Assembly: GCA_963971575.1 (NCBI GenBank)
Contig: OZ020618.1
Span: forward strand, 46,452,509 to 46,516,508
Length of the DNA stretch: 64,000 bases
Reading direction: 5' to 3'
Source of the DNA: Liopterus haemorrhoidalis
Taxonomy: Eukaryota > Arthropoda > Insecta > Coleoptera > Dytiscidae
Part shown: one piece after another, positions 21,950-32,689 of the stretch
How positions within the stretch are numbered: the first letter of the stretch is position 1
How the letters are laid out: each line of letters starts with the position of its first letter
Translations under genes and position numbers: made by a program
The notes under the pieces: generated by a model
Seen by the model: the letters and a program-made list of their open reading frames with translations, nothing else
What the model was told of the DNA's origin: nothing
The model's database searches: none

Positions 21950-22910
21950 ATATATTTAAATGTAAAAAATATACAAGAATACCGATATTTTGTGCGAACA
22001 TCGATATTTTACGCGATATATCGCATTTCAAATATCGATATAAAAATATCGATATATATTTCTAAAGTATCGATATTTTCGATATATCGATATATCGTTC
22101 CCATCCCTAGTCCTAGGGCCAAATTAACGATACATAATTAACTCCGCAGATATCGAAAAAAACGATGCGCATAATCTTGACCGTGCTTTTGACCTACTTT
22201 GTCTTCTTTGGTCTTGTAGATCCTGGGTTCTTACTGAGAAGACTATTGTTTGATCCTCGGGTTATATTAGTGCCGTTTGCCGAGATTGACGCAGAATTTG
22301 ATTTAAGCTCTCTACTGAAGTTTCCGGTCCATAATGAAATCACAAATAAGCTTGTGCACGTGGTAACAAAATTATATACACCACAACTTTTAATATTGAT
22401 TACTGTTCACCTATGTTACTCTATTCTACCCGTGCTACACACTGTTTTATTTTTGTAGGCCTAGTCTCGGAACTACCTAATACCGCCTCATAGTGGTGGT
22501 TAATGGATGGTGCCGTTTCTTGTTTCCTCGTCACTAGGCCCTTTTGGACTCCATCGCCTCCCATAAATCAAGATCCCAACGTCTTGCTGGTTGGTTGGTT
22601 GCCTTCTGAGCACATAAACCATTTCCAGATCTTCTAGAGTCATTCATATCATATATACGCTAGATTGTATCTATGATCGAATTTTCATCATAACTGCTCG
22701 TATGGTATCCTAAAGATCTGTTTTAATTTGGAATTACCGCAACTCCTTCGAAAGTTAATCTCCACGGCGTTCAACAGAGATTTATTTCTTTTTGTAAGCT
22801 TCCATGTTTCTGAACATAAAAAAGTAGATGGAATCTGCTTTTTTCTTGAGTTTTCTTGTTTACACAGTGACCAACAACTTCTCTATCTTTTTCATTCTTT
22901 GAATAAGTTC

Positions 22911-23153
22911 AAAATTCATTACACAATTATTCTATGGCACCGTAAATATTCTAGGAAAAGACACATCTCTTGCTTCCAGGTTTTATTTTTGCTAAAACCA
23001 ATACAAGAAATAAATTTTAATGAATAATTTCAAAATTCATTACACAATTATTCTATGGCACCGTAAATATTCTAGGAAAAGACACATCTCTTGCTTCCAG
23101 GTTTTCTTTTTTGCTAAAACCAATACAACAAATAAATTTTAATGAATAATTTC
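22911..23153. repeat. tandem duplication, 121-bp unit, two copies
   Basis: AAAATTCATTACACAATTAT and the following sequence recur with a period of 121 bp (22911 and 23032). The two units are nearly identical, differing mainly in a T-run and one base near the end. This is a recent duplication of non-coding sequence. Confidence 0.9.
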
Positions 23154-23847
23154 AAAAAATCATGGTCTTATATCAATTGAGTACAAGGGTGTCTGTCTGT
23201 ATGTGTGTTTGCTTTTTTTTAGTTATGAAACCCTCTCCATAAATATCCATCAAACACAATCGGACATCGTCCAATATGCAAATCTGAAAGTACAATTAGT
23301 AGTTTTAGGGTCCTCATCAAACGATCGAAACTGTAGTCATTTTGACGAACGACTGCACGTCCAATAACTCGCAGATAACACAAGGCGTACAATGTTTACA
23401 TGCATATTGATATCTATCGCGCATCTACACATATAATTTCAAGCAGCATACATATTTATGAGAGGTACGCGGTTTGTTTAAGCGCGTCCCCGCAGAGTGG
23501 CGCTGCCAACAGACATCCGGGAAACCCTGAGTTCGTATCGTACCATAGCTCACTACACGCTGCAAGATACGCGCTCATATTTCTGTCACCGCGCCAAGGT
23601 TCGCTTGTTTATATTAATGTTTCAATCCACTACCATACCAGCTTTTTTATACTAAAAAACAAGGGAATTTCAAAAATTCTACCCTGTAAGAAAAAATTAA
23701 ATACTTTGTTTTTCAACCATGACATTTCGGATGGGAAAAATGTCATAAATTTTGTTGGGGGTTTGGAATTGTTTTAGTTACGTCTGTTATAACATTAACC
23801 CTGTCTAATCCTAGATTAAAAAAATACTACAGGTTAAAAAAAACCAA
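23154..23847. other. unassigned sequence
   Basis: A 125-codon open frame at 23400-23777 on the plus strand has no recognisable motif. A moderately GC-rich piece at 23478-23600 is unassigned. Confidence 0.35.
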
Positions 23848-25030
23848 TTTATTTATTTATTTATTTAACCAGTAACTATACAGATTTGTGCAGTAGTGCA
23901 CAAGTTCAGTTACATAGTACTGGGGAAAAAAATACAATACATACAATTACAATAATAATATAGAAATACTAATGAATAAAATAAAGAATAAAACAATAAG
24001 ATACAGTATAACTAGTCTAATTTATTTTATATTAACAAACTTTTTATAATTGTCGTAAAAGATATCTACATCTCTATCAGAGATTTGGTTCAGTGGTGAC
24101 ATAGATTCTGATATTTTGAAAAAGTGATCATTTTTAATTCTCAATCTTATGTCAGGGACTCGAATATTTAAATTTTGAAGAAGTTCTGGGGCATCTAGTT
24201 TATTGGTAAATAATTTAAACGCAAAATTCAAAATGTGGATGTCGCGTCTCCATTCTAATGTTTGAAATTTCTTGCTATTATTGAGAGCTAGGTTTTTTAA
24301 CTGGTTTGCATAAGAGATACGAAAAGGATATGTTCCGGTTAATTTCAGGGTCAGGTTTCTTACAAATCTCTTTTGTACTTTTTCTATTTGATTTTTGTTT
24401 GTCGATTTTTTATTTTGATTTTTGGGACATGGCTTTTGGGCTCCAGATTGTATTCGCGTACTCTAATTTAAGTCGAACCAGTGCACAGTACAGTAACCAA
24501 ATTGTAGATATCTTAAAACTACCACTGTTTCTTAGTAGAAATCCTAAAGTTTTTAGGGCACTGTTCACTATATTGTCTATGTGGTCACTAAAATTAAAAT
24601 CGTGTCTAAATGGTACACCTAAGTCTTTCACTTTACTATCTCTAAGCAGCACTCTATTGTCAATATAGTAATCGTGGGTTATTTTGTTAATATTGCGGGT
24701 AAAGGATATTACTTTGCATTTGCTGATGTTCAATTTAAGTTTATTTTTCTCGCACCAGTTCACTACACTATTTAAGTCTTTTTGCAACTGCAGGCAGCTC
24801 TCCGACTTGTTGATTACACGAAACAGCTTAAGATTGTCCGCATAAAGAAGTGACTCACTGGTTCCTATATCCACAGGTAAATCGTTAATTAGTAGGACGA
24901 ACAGAAAGGGGCCTAGAATTGTTTCTTGGGGTACGCTAGATGTAGGGAAAAGGAATTCGATTCCGTGCCATTGACTCTAACTTTAGTTCTTCTCTGTGTT
25001 AGATAAGACTGGAAAAGAGTGACTCGCAGC
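23848..25030 (-). mobile_element. 5'-truncated non-LTR retrotransposon, with 3' tail
   Basis: On the minus strand the element runs from within the reverse transcriptase (about 25030) to a 3' tail of TAAA/AATA repeats (about 23868-23848). Such simple-repeat tails are common in insect LINEs. The 3' UTR lies at 24018-23869. 5' truncation is typical of target-primed reverse transcription. Confidence 0.75.
24022..25020 (-). pseudogene. LINE reverse transcriptase, 3' half (Jockey/CR1-like group)
   Basis: Fragments in order are LFQSYLTQRRTKVRVNGTES, then SSVPQETILGPFLFVLLIND (motif B region, normally GVPQGSILGP), then LLYADNLKLF (motif C, with YADN replacing the catalytic YADD). After this come VVNWCEKNKLKLNISKCKV and ALKTLGFLLRNSG of the thumb, and a C-terminal part ending at 24022. 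At least two frameshifts separate these parts (near 24935 and between 24410 and 24231). The lost Asp in motif C and the frameshifts make it inactive. Confidence 0.8.
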
Positions 25031-26222
25031 CCACTGCTACCCAAAACCGTACGTCAGCAACTTTGACCTACACGGCTTAAAGGCCGCTTAATGCATTGGG
25101 ACATTAGAACACAATTATACCATAATTATGACAATACTTTCTTACCAACCTGATACCATCACCCTGAGTCTGTTCAAGTTTTCGAACAGAATTTTTATCC
25201 TATTTATTTGTGTTTGTCTGTGCAAGATTTCTTTTATTGAGTATGCTTCATTTTGTTGATTTTATCAATTTATTGATTGTTTAATTTATTGTTTTTAATA
25301 TGTAGTGTAGTCATTTATATGGGCTGCGTTAGGCGCAAATAGCCTTTCTTACTGCGCGCCAAACATTTTTAACTAACTAACTAACTAACTCTTACCAACC
25401 TGATACCATTTTGCCAATCTGCCGGTTTATATGTTTTTTGGTCTGTAATTCTATCTTTCTGTTGTTATATTATTCTGTTAAGAAATATTATGGCTAAAAT
25501 TTGTTAAATCTCAACGTTCTCTGTCACTTGATTTTCTCTTTAATTTGATATTTTCTTTGTCCCGCTGTCACAATTCTGAAACAAAAATACCCATGGTTTA
25601 TTTGGTTGTTTTCATGTTTGAGATCACCTCTCAGATTTGGTGCTCGTGCCGCCTTGCTATGTAAAAAAGTTAAGTAAATATGAATGGCTCTCCTTTTAGG
25701 AGTTGTAATAATTCACGGAAGACAGAGAAAGACTAGGGGAGGAGAAAGGAGAGGTGATATGTAGGTTCATAAAATAAGAATTGCAGAATGAGTGTAGGCA
25801 GGTTATATAGGATCGGCAGCGAAGTGGATGTTTTTATTCTTACAGAATAAAACCAGGATGACTCAACATTTTTATACCATGTTTGTTTTCATGAAAATTG
25901 TGTCTCTATGCATTTAACATATCTTTAGGTATAATAAGAGTAATCACATAATTAGTTAATCATATGGAGTTGACTATGGTTCTGTGATAATACAATTGTC
26001 TATGCTGCAGAGCAACGTGGGATCACTTTTCGGACAATATTTTGGAATTTTTATTTTCCGATGCTATGCAATCTAATCAGAATGTATTTTATACCAAAAT
26101 ACGTACTTTTTTATACAGGAATAACAGAATCAATCGAAAAGCAACGTCCGCGTGCCTAATACATAATGTCGTATGACTATAAATATAGAATTAACCGCAT
26201 CTGCCCTTATGGTAATCTAGGC
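25031..26222. other. unassigned sequence with an AACT-repeat tail
   Basis: AACTAACTAACTAACTAACT lies at about 25371-25390, preceded by GGGCTGCGTTAGGCGC. This looks like the 3' end of another LINE on the plus strand, but no coding part was recognised. Confidence 0.35.
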
Positions 26223-26312
26223 CAGTGTTTCCCGACCATTTTGGCATCGCAGACTCCTTGTAACGTCTTTTGAAGTTAAAGGACCCCTATCTAGGGTGTC
26301 CATATGTACATA

Positions 26313-27057
26313 CGAGGGATGTTTCCTAAATTCTGGGAATTGTGTTATAATTAAATTACGCAGAACTTATAGGCAATGTTATTGGTGCCAGACAAGTCTC
26401 GACATGTTTATGCAACTATCTAGTGCAATATTGTTCAGTCTGATTTAGGTGTTCGACTGATATAGACGCGTTTTCATAGCACTGTTTTTGTAACCATGGA
26501 AGACGCAGCAAAATCTCAAAGAGCAATAATTTTCTTTTTGTGGAAAGAAGGTGTGAAAACATCAGAAATTATTCAGCGTCTGCAAGGAGTATTTGGTGAG
26601 TCTGCAGAATCCAAAAGTACTGTTTATCGGTGGATCGATCGTTTTAAAACCGGTAGAACATCACTAGAAGATGATCCACGCAGTGGGCGCCCAATCACGA
26701 CGGTAAATGAAAGAAACATTACTGTCGTCGAAGACCTACTGAAAGAGGACAGGCGAATGACTATTCGTCAAATTAGTGTGCACCTAGGGATAGGTACACG
26801 ACAAGTTCATGACATCTTGCATGATTGTTTGCGCGTTAGCAAGGTTTCGCCGCGCTGGGTGCCTAGGCTGTTGGGACCAGAACAGAAACTCAATAGGAAA
26901 GTTCTTTGAGGACGGCTTAAAAAATTAGTTTATCGTTGGGATAAATGTATTCAGTTAAATGGAGATTATGTTGAAAAACTACATTGTAATATGGACGAAA
27001 ATTAACAAAATAATAAAAATTATAGCTAAATTCCCAGAACTTTGGAAACATCCCTCG
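26313..27057 (+). mobile_element. internally deleted mariner with TIRs
   Basis: The left end TA|CGAGGGATGTTTCCTAAATT and the inverted right end (ending 27057, TA at 27058-27059) match over about 28 bp with few differences. At 745 bp it lacks the central third of a mariner. It keeps an open HTH frame and, out of frame downstream, the C-terminal YRWDKCIQLNGDYVEK part. Confidence 0.88.
26496..26909 (+). CDS. mariner-derived HTH-only protein, 137 codons, open
   Basis: The frame starts at ACCATGG and carries both mariner DNA-binding parts: FFLWKEGVKTSEIIQRLQ with STVYRWIDRFKTGR (residues about 13-56), the linker DDPRSGRPIT, then MTIRQISVHLGIGTRQVHDI (about 88-108). It ends shortly after VPRLLGPEQK. 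No catalytic Asp remains because the core was deleted. In principle it could bind its own TIRs and compete with an active transposase. That is inference; expression is unknown. The open frame may simply reflect youth of the insertion. Confidence 0.6.
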   Translation: MEDAAKSQRAIIFFLWKEGVKTSEIIQRLQGVFGESAESKSTVYRWIDRFKTGRTSLEDDPRSGRPITTVNERNITVVEDLLKEDRRMTIRQISVHLGIGTRQVHDILHDCLRVSKVSPRWVPRLLGPEQKLNRKVL

Positions 27058-27899
27058 TACATCCATATATGTAATATATACACTTGACTTGCCGAAATTC
27101 TCAGGGACATTTTTCCGCATCCATTATAGTCTCGACCTAGCACCAAGTGGATTATAATTTATTCTCCTATCTCAAGAACTATCTGGGTGGTAGATGACTG
27201 AAAAAATAGCAACAGTAACAAACTGGCTGATTTATGACAAACTTATCCGAAAACTAGTCCCGGTGTGACAAGTTAATCAAATTAAAAAGGTGACAATATA
27301 AAAAAATAAGTAATACATAATCCTTCATTCATTTATTCCATACCTTATGAAGGAAAGTACAGTCCGGGGGTCCTCTTCCGGAAGAAAATGCTTCAAAATA
27401 ATAGCATTTTTTAGCTTATATTTGTTTCGCGACCACCTTTTTCAGTGACCGCCTGTTTGCCAGCACACGTGTAGTGCGAAGAAATATCAGTTTTAATTTA
27501 TAGCTATATTTATTTTCATAAAGGCGAAGAATTAATAAATAAATATATTGATATAATAAAAATATAGTTTTTTTAGTTTATTGTGCTACTTTGTGCAACA
27601 TAATTTATTTTTTGTGTTTAGTTTTTGAAGTAAAAAAAAAAAAATCGCTTATGGGTCACGGGCTTTTTTGATGTCACTTATAGACCCCCGGTTGGGAAAC
27701 GTTGATATAGACGCTGAGATAATATTAATTAAATATTTGGACAAAAATCGCGGTCCAGTGGCAGGAAAACGTATTATTTATGCCACAACGTCCATTGTGG
27801 GCTTTACTAAGCTGCAGAGTAAGGTTTTGTACAACTTTTGTTCTGCCAAAAAATTTGTGTAAGTACGCATTCCAAAAAATAGTATTATTTAGTGAAACC

Positions 27900-28140
27900 T
27901 GTCTATATGTTGGGTGGTCTATCAGTTTGTTTGTCTGTCCATCTATCGATCTGTTTGTCTATCAATCTTGCACTCTATCAGTCTGGCAGTCTATCCGTAT
28001 GTCGATCGGTTTGTCTATCTGTCTGGTAGTCTATTAGTATGTTGATTCGTCAGTCTGTTGATCTGTTTGTGTATCGGTCTGGTATTCTATGGGCCTGTTG
28101 ATCAGTTGGTCTGTTTGGTGTGCTTGGTATTATGTATGTA
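27900..28140. repeat. degenerate TCTG/TCTA repeat, left part
   Basis: Units of GTCTGTC, ATCTATC and TCAGTCTG type fill this stretch. It continues at about 28622-29180 beyond an inserted element, so one ancestral array was split. Frames are open by repeat composition only. Confidence 0.8.
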
Positions 28141-28147
28141 TGTTTTT

Positions 28148-28620
28148 ACTTGCCCGACCTTAATATATAAGGGGCAAGTGTTGTAATCGCGAAAATTTTC
28201 GATGTCGAGATTTTGACTGATTTTGAAGGACTTCAAAATCAGTCCGTATGTGTGTGTGTCTGTGTGTGTGTGTGTGTCTGTGTGTTTGTGTGTCTGTGTG
28301 TCTGTGTGTATACACGATAACTCAAAAACGGTTTAATTTAAAGAGTTCGTTCTGGTACTAAAAATTCTCCTAATAATTGGGAAGAACCCTATTGTTTTTT
28401 ATTAAAATCCTAAACCGGAAACGGAAGTTATTAAACTTTAAAATTTAACAAAATTCGTAATTAGTAAACCAAACCTTGGACAAAAATTTGTATAGGACAT
28501 AATTTTATATATTTTTGAAGATTTACCTAAATCTTCTTTTAATTTTTTTTTTTTTTATGAATTTTTTTTATTGTTATTTTTTTATGGTTGGGCAAGTCTA
28601 GCGGAGGTATCCCTTCGCCA
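28148..28620. mobile_element. unclassified element splitting the TCTG-type repeat
   Basis: ACTTGCCC at 28148 is inversely matched by GGGCAAGT at 28590-28597. The left end folds as CTTGCCC...GGGCAAG with an inner CCTTA/TAAGG stem (28149-28180). A perfect 14-bp hairpin GACTGATTTTGAAG with a 2-nt loop lies at 28215-28244, and a GT/TCTG microsatellite follows at about 28247-28312. Subterminal inverted repeats, a hairpin and a microsatellite again recall HINE elements. Limits are approximate. Confidence 0.5.
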
Positions 28621-28621
28621 C

Positions 28622-29180
28622 TGGTTTTGGTTTCTGTCGGTCTGTTTGTATATCAGTCTGCCAGTCTATTGGTCCGTTATTTTGTCGGTCTGACAGCTTG
28701 TTAGTCTCTCAGACTAATAGTTCACCAATCTGTTGTTTTGTAAGTGTAAGTTTGCAGATCTGTCGATCAATAGTTCTATTAGTCCTGTCTTTAAAACTGT
28801 TGTTCTATCGTTCTGTAGACCTTAAGTTTCGAGGTGTGTCTGTCTACAGACCTGACGGTATTTCTATAGGTCTATCGGTATGTCTATAAGTGGGTCTATC
28901 TGTAGGGTTGTAGGTTAATTGCTCTGATAGTTTGCTGCAAGATCTTGTGCAACTATTGTTCTGTCTGTCTGCTTTGCTGCTATTGTCGGTTTGATGCTCT
29001 GCCTTTCTGTCTTTCAGTTTGCTGATCAATGGGTCTACGGATCTACTAATTTACTCGTCTGTCAGTCTGTAGTTCTATTGGATTATAAGCCTATCGATAT
29101 TTCCGTTTGTGGTTCTATTGGGTGTTGGTCTGTTGGATTGTCGAGTTATTCGTTGGTATGTTTGTCTGTGAGTTTATTAA
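28622..29180. repeat. degenerate TCTG/TCTA repeat, right part
   Basis: This continues the array from 27900-28140, with units such as GTCGGTCTG and ATCTGTCGATC. ORFs inside are spurious. Confidence 0.75.
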
Positions 29181-30001
29181 TATGATCTGCCTATCTACTG
29201 AAGTACGTAGTAAGTATGTACGCAACGTATGTAAGAGGGCGCACACTGTTGTAAATCATTTATTTGCCTTAAAGTTACAAGAATCTACGGCCATAATTTT
29301 ATAAGTAAACTATTATAATAAACGCGTATACAATTTGTAAATAAGAAATTAAGTGTAATATTTTCAAGTTACACATAAATTATAGAATATGAAACAATAA
29401 TTCTCAAAATGTTTCATTGAGTTTTCAGTGTGTGTTTATTGCTGTTGAGAAACTCTGATTGTAAGAGTATAAACAAAGTTGAGTGCGCACGGTGGCGAGA
29501 CCTGGTCATAACTCTGGTGTTCTCCCGGAGGAGGCAGCCACTCTGGGCCACAGTAGACCCCATGCCAGGACACAGTTCAGTATAAATTCAGAATGATGCT
29601 TTTTAACTGCCACCTGCCGTGTCGCGATGATATACTAAATTAGTCTAGTGCTGGATTTCTTAATATTTGTTGTCTCCGGACATGTATCATCTGTCTCTAC
29701 ACTGTCATCACAAACGCACCAGGTTGCAACCAGGAATTTTATGTACGCAATCTGTTCAAAGGACTGGCTCTATACAAACTCCATACTACGAGCTCCATCT
29801 ATCGGATAATTCTACAGCTATTTAATTTATAATATCCAATACATTAAATACTAGCTGGAGTATCCGTACTTAGTACGGTTTTTGTAATATACATTTTTGC
29901 TGTAATGTAAATTTCGTAAGACGAAAAATAAAGTAAGATTTTTCAATTTCAAGTAGAACAGACAATAACTGTTTCTTTATTCTAAACAACTCTTTAGTAT
30001 A
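29181..30001. other. unassigned sequence
   Basis: No gene recognised. A GC-richer piece at 29485-29575 (CTCCCGGAGGAGGCAGCC) is unassigned. I compared it with U-snRNA expectations from memory and saw no match. Confidence 0.35.
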
Positions 30002-31244
30002 CAGGTCTGGGAAAAAGTTCGTGGCGTTTTTTTTAGTAAAATTCAACTGATTTTGTTATAGTGTGAAAATGATTTTATTTAAACCAAATATTCTCCATTA
30101 TTATCGAAAACGTTTCGCCATTTTTCGAGTAGAGCCATCGGTGAAAAACTTTTATGGTTTCTGGTTGAAAAGCTGAATCAAGTGGTTTCCACAGGCTTCT
30201 TTTGAAACCTGCTTAATTCCATTGAGATAATTCTGCAGAGATCGGAATAGGTGATAGTCAGAGGGTGCTTTGTCTGGACTATACGGTGGATGCAACAAAA
30301 TTTCCCAACCAAGCTCTCGCAATTTTTAACGGGTCATCAAAGAAGTGTGTGGTCTTGCGTTGTCATGATGAAAGACAATACCTTTCCTATTATTCAATTC
30401 GGGTCGTTCTCTGTCAATTGCCTACCGTAATCTCTCTAGTTGTCCACAGTAGAGTTGAGAATCAATCGTCTGACCAACTGGAAGTAGCTCATGGTGAACG
30501 ATTCCCTTCCATCCCACCACACACACAGCATCACCTTGTTCAGCGTCAATCCTCGCTTCGCGAACGCTTGTGACGGCTCACCATCCCTTGTTCACGATCT
30601 TTTACGCTTCCGATTGTCGTACGTGATTCATTTTTCATCACCGGTTATGACACGTTTCACAAATTGCTCGATTTCGTTGCGTTTCAGCAGCGCATCGCAG
30701 ATGTTCGGGCTATCATGTTTTTCGCGCTCAACTTATGAGGAACCCAAGCTTTCCGTAAATGGTTCAAAACAGTTTTGTGGTCAATGCCTAGCTCCGTACC
30801 AATATCAATACTGCTGATATGCCTATCTTGCTGGATTTTTACAAGAATTTCATCAGCTTTTTCACTGATTGGACGACCAGAGCGTGAGTCATCTTTCACA
30901 TTAAAATTACCAGAACGAAAGTGAGCGAACCATTTCCGCGCAGCAGATTTTGATACCTTCACCGTACACAGTACACATTTTTTCACAAGCCTGCGCAGCG
31001 TTCTTCCCTTTGTCGTAATAATATTACAAAATATAGCGCAATTTTTCATTACTTTTCTCCATTTTCAAACGCAAACAACTTTCCAACCACTGCATAAATT
31101 TTGATGTTTAGACACTCAAAGTAACGCTCGAACTGTCACCTTTCCAACGAGCGCTTGTGGTGTCGCTGCGATCTGTGTTTCCTGGGTTATTTGCAATTGG
31201 CGCCGTCTATCGGCAAAAACGCCACGAACTTTTTCCCAGACCGA
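30002..31244 (-). mobile_element. near full-length mariner with TIRs, inactivated
   Basis: The left end reads CAGGTCTGGGAAAAAGTTCG. The right end is its inverse with two differences at the tip. They match over about 31 bp, with TA on both sides. The length of 1243 bp is close to that of intact mariners. The encoded protein is recognisable from end to end on the minus strand. Confidence 0.9.
30060..31060 (-). pseudogene. mariner transposase pseudogene, full span
   Basis: Residues of an N-terminal HTH (ARKWFAHFRSGNFNV, DSRSGRPISEKADE, IGTELGIDHKTVLNHL) and the signature WVPHKL are in one frame (30684-31049). Further along come VITGDEK followed by TGA where mariners have Trp, then TYDNRKRKR. 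Next are HHDNARPHTSL with the second catalytic Asp, PPYSPDKAPSDYHLFR with the third, and a C-terminus near WKPLDSAF. Several frameshifts separate these. All three catalytic Asp codons survive, so inactivation came from stops and indels elsewhere. The motifs point to a classic DD34D-type mariner. Confidence 0.85.
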
Positions 31245-32322
31245 TATATAGATCGAAAACATTAAAAACCAGATATAGCCTCCAATTTCAGTATATTAGA
31301 TGTATATACATAGTAATATGCATGTATTTATATGGCAGCTAGATTAATTAGTTAAATTTGTAAATAATGCCATAAATGAATAATTTCGAATTTATTTTGA
31401 AACGTAATATATTTTAAACCTGAATCATTTTCCCTATTCTCTCTGAACACCAGCTTTTATATTTTCCACATACATAAATTCAGTGTAAAGCACTTCTCAT
31501 TTTTTCAGCATATCTGAAATTCAAACAGCTGCTCCCCCGCTCTTCAACAAACTCTAGTGCATTTTACAGCAGTCGTACCTGCCTCCATATCTATTCATCT
31601 TGTAACTGACGTCATTTATCTTCTTTATGCTCCGGTATCATAATTAAAAGTCAGTGTTTCAAGAAAAATTGTGTGTTGAAATGTTTAAATATGTATCGCG
31701 ATGAGTGTTTACATAATACGTATAAAGTATTTTGCTGGATTAAATTTGTAAATTAAAAATACACTTATTAAAAAGGTCTAGGAATATTTGATGAAGTATT
31801 TGAGGAGATTGGGAAGAGAATTTTTGTTTATTGTATAATGATATAGATTGGAACGCCGCGTATATGTTGGCCGGCCGTATGCGGGCATTCGTGGGACTAC
31901 CCTTTGCCTGAGTCGAGCCCAAATGCCGCATATGTCGATAAAAGTTTGCACACCGCGTTTTGGGTTCGGTTCTAGTGATATGTGAATGCTTGCGCTTGGA
32001 AACCTTTAATAGAGGTGCTGCAATTAGAAGTATGATTGGGGTTTTCTTTCGGGAAAGAAAAATATTATTAAGATGGACATAAAAATCCTGTATACCATTA
32101 CTTATATTACTATATAAGTGTAATTCCATGTATTTAATTATTTTAGGCTGAAAATGCGTTGCCTAATAAAACGCGAAACGTACCGTATATCTTGTTTTTT
32201 AATTTTCCTGACCTAAACTGATTAAAGAACATTTTATAACATAAAAGTTTTAACTATATACCATATATGTTTACAAATAAAGTCTTATATAATATAGAAA
32301 TATTATAATTTATAATTTAATA
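31245..32322. other. unassigned sequence
   Basis: A minus-strand frame of 129 codons (31740-32129) shows no recognisable motif. No element ends were found. Confidence 0.35.
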
Positions 32323-32538
32323 TAGGGTGACCATTCGACCCGCATTTTGCGGGACTGTCCCGCATTTTAACATTTTGTACCGTATTTTGGATTTGGGAGG
32401 TGAGGACCTTTTTTTTTGCTCTTCACTTGGATTTGGGAGGTGAAGACCTTTTTTTTGCTCTTCACTTGGATTTTGGGAGATGAGGACCTTTTTTTTTGCT
32501 CCGTCCCGCATTGCCTTCTTAAGAAAATGGTCACCCTA
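32323..32538. mobile_element. hAT-type MITE, 216 bp, perfect 8-bp TSD
   Basis: The ends are TAGGGTGACCAT and ATGGTCACCCTA. ATTTAATA is duplicated exactly on both sides (32315-32322 and 32539-32546). The inside has GTCCCGCATTTT near each end and three tandem copies of a roughly 38-bp unit containing GAGGTGAGGACC and a T-run. The same unit type occurs in the hAT at 9341-9631. There is no coding capacity. Confidence 0.93.
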
Positions 32539-32645
32539 ATTTAATATATACTGGAGAAGTATGTAGAAGAAAATTAATTTGTATTTGCTGTACACAACAT
32601 GCATTACAATTTTTGCATTTGTTATATTCATCTCCTGTTCTTGAA

Positions 32646-32651
32646 TTTCTC

Positions 32652-32683
<32 letters not shown>

Positions 32684-32688
32684 TTCTT
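32646..32688. repeat. TCT trinucleotide repeat
   Basis: TCTTCTTCTTCTTCTTCCTC and similar continue for about 40 bp. It directly abuts the LINE tail fragment and could be that element's own 3' simple-repeat tail (AAG repeats on the minus strand). Confidence 0.85.
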
Positions 32689-32689
32689 T

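Larger units (their letters stand above)
21013..22109. mobile_element. hAT-type non-autonomous element, 8-bp TSD
   Basis: The ends are TAGGGATGGGAA and TTCCCATCCCTA, followed inward by arrays of ATCGATAT palindromes. The perfect 8-bp duplication GTCCTAGG flanks it (21005-21012 and 22110-22117). Removing it restores the mariner frame around it. The 1097 bp have no transposase; the middle is occupied by the TIR element at 21325-21949. Confidence 0.93.
20600..22400 (-). mobile_element. mariner remnant, outermost layer of a four-level nest
   Basis: Minus-strand fragments run from an N-terminus MDRKLQ.RA.IKFCVNLGK (Met at 22332), through DPRIKQ.SSQ and MRIILT/VFFDICGV equivalents, to a gap filled by the hAT at 21013-22109. 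They resume with VSAEFFS..LRRLIED and a degraded SP-motif region, ending near 20605 in CCIAAKGEYFEEHN. This is the order of a mariner transposase. The HTH-to-core segment is deleted and stops are frequent. TIRs were not resolved, so the outer limits are approximate. Confidence 0.7.
26223..27704. mobile_element. hAT remnant carrying a mariner
   Basis: The ends are CAGTGTTTCCCGACC (26223) and GGTTGGGAAACGTTG (ending 27704), a familiar hAT TIR. The 8-bp flanks ATCTAGGC and ATATAGAC agree at six positions, an old duplication. The interior is non-coding apart from the inserted mariner at 26313-27057. Without it the hAT is about 740 bp. Confidence 0.7.

Noticed and set aside
24306..24668. Plus-strand 120-codon ORF
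   Set aside because: It is the antisense shadow of the LINE reverse transcriptase on the minus strand. The same applies to 13059-13283 (antisense of the mariner transposase), 20759-21133 and 22165-22458 (antisense of the mariner remnant).
29485..29575. Possible snRNA gene
   Set aside because: The GC-richer stretch does not show the U1 or other snRNA landmarks I would expect, and no promoter element was seen.
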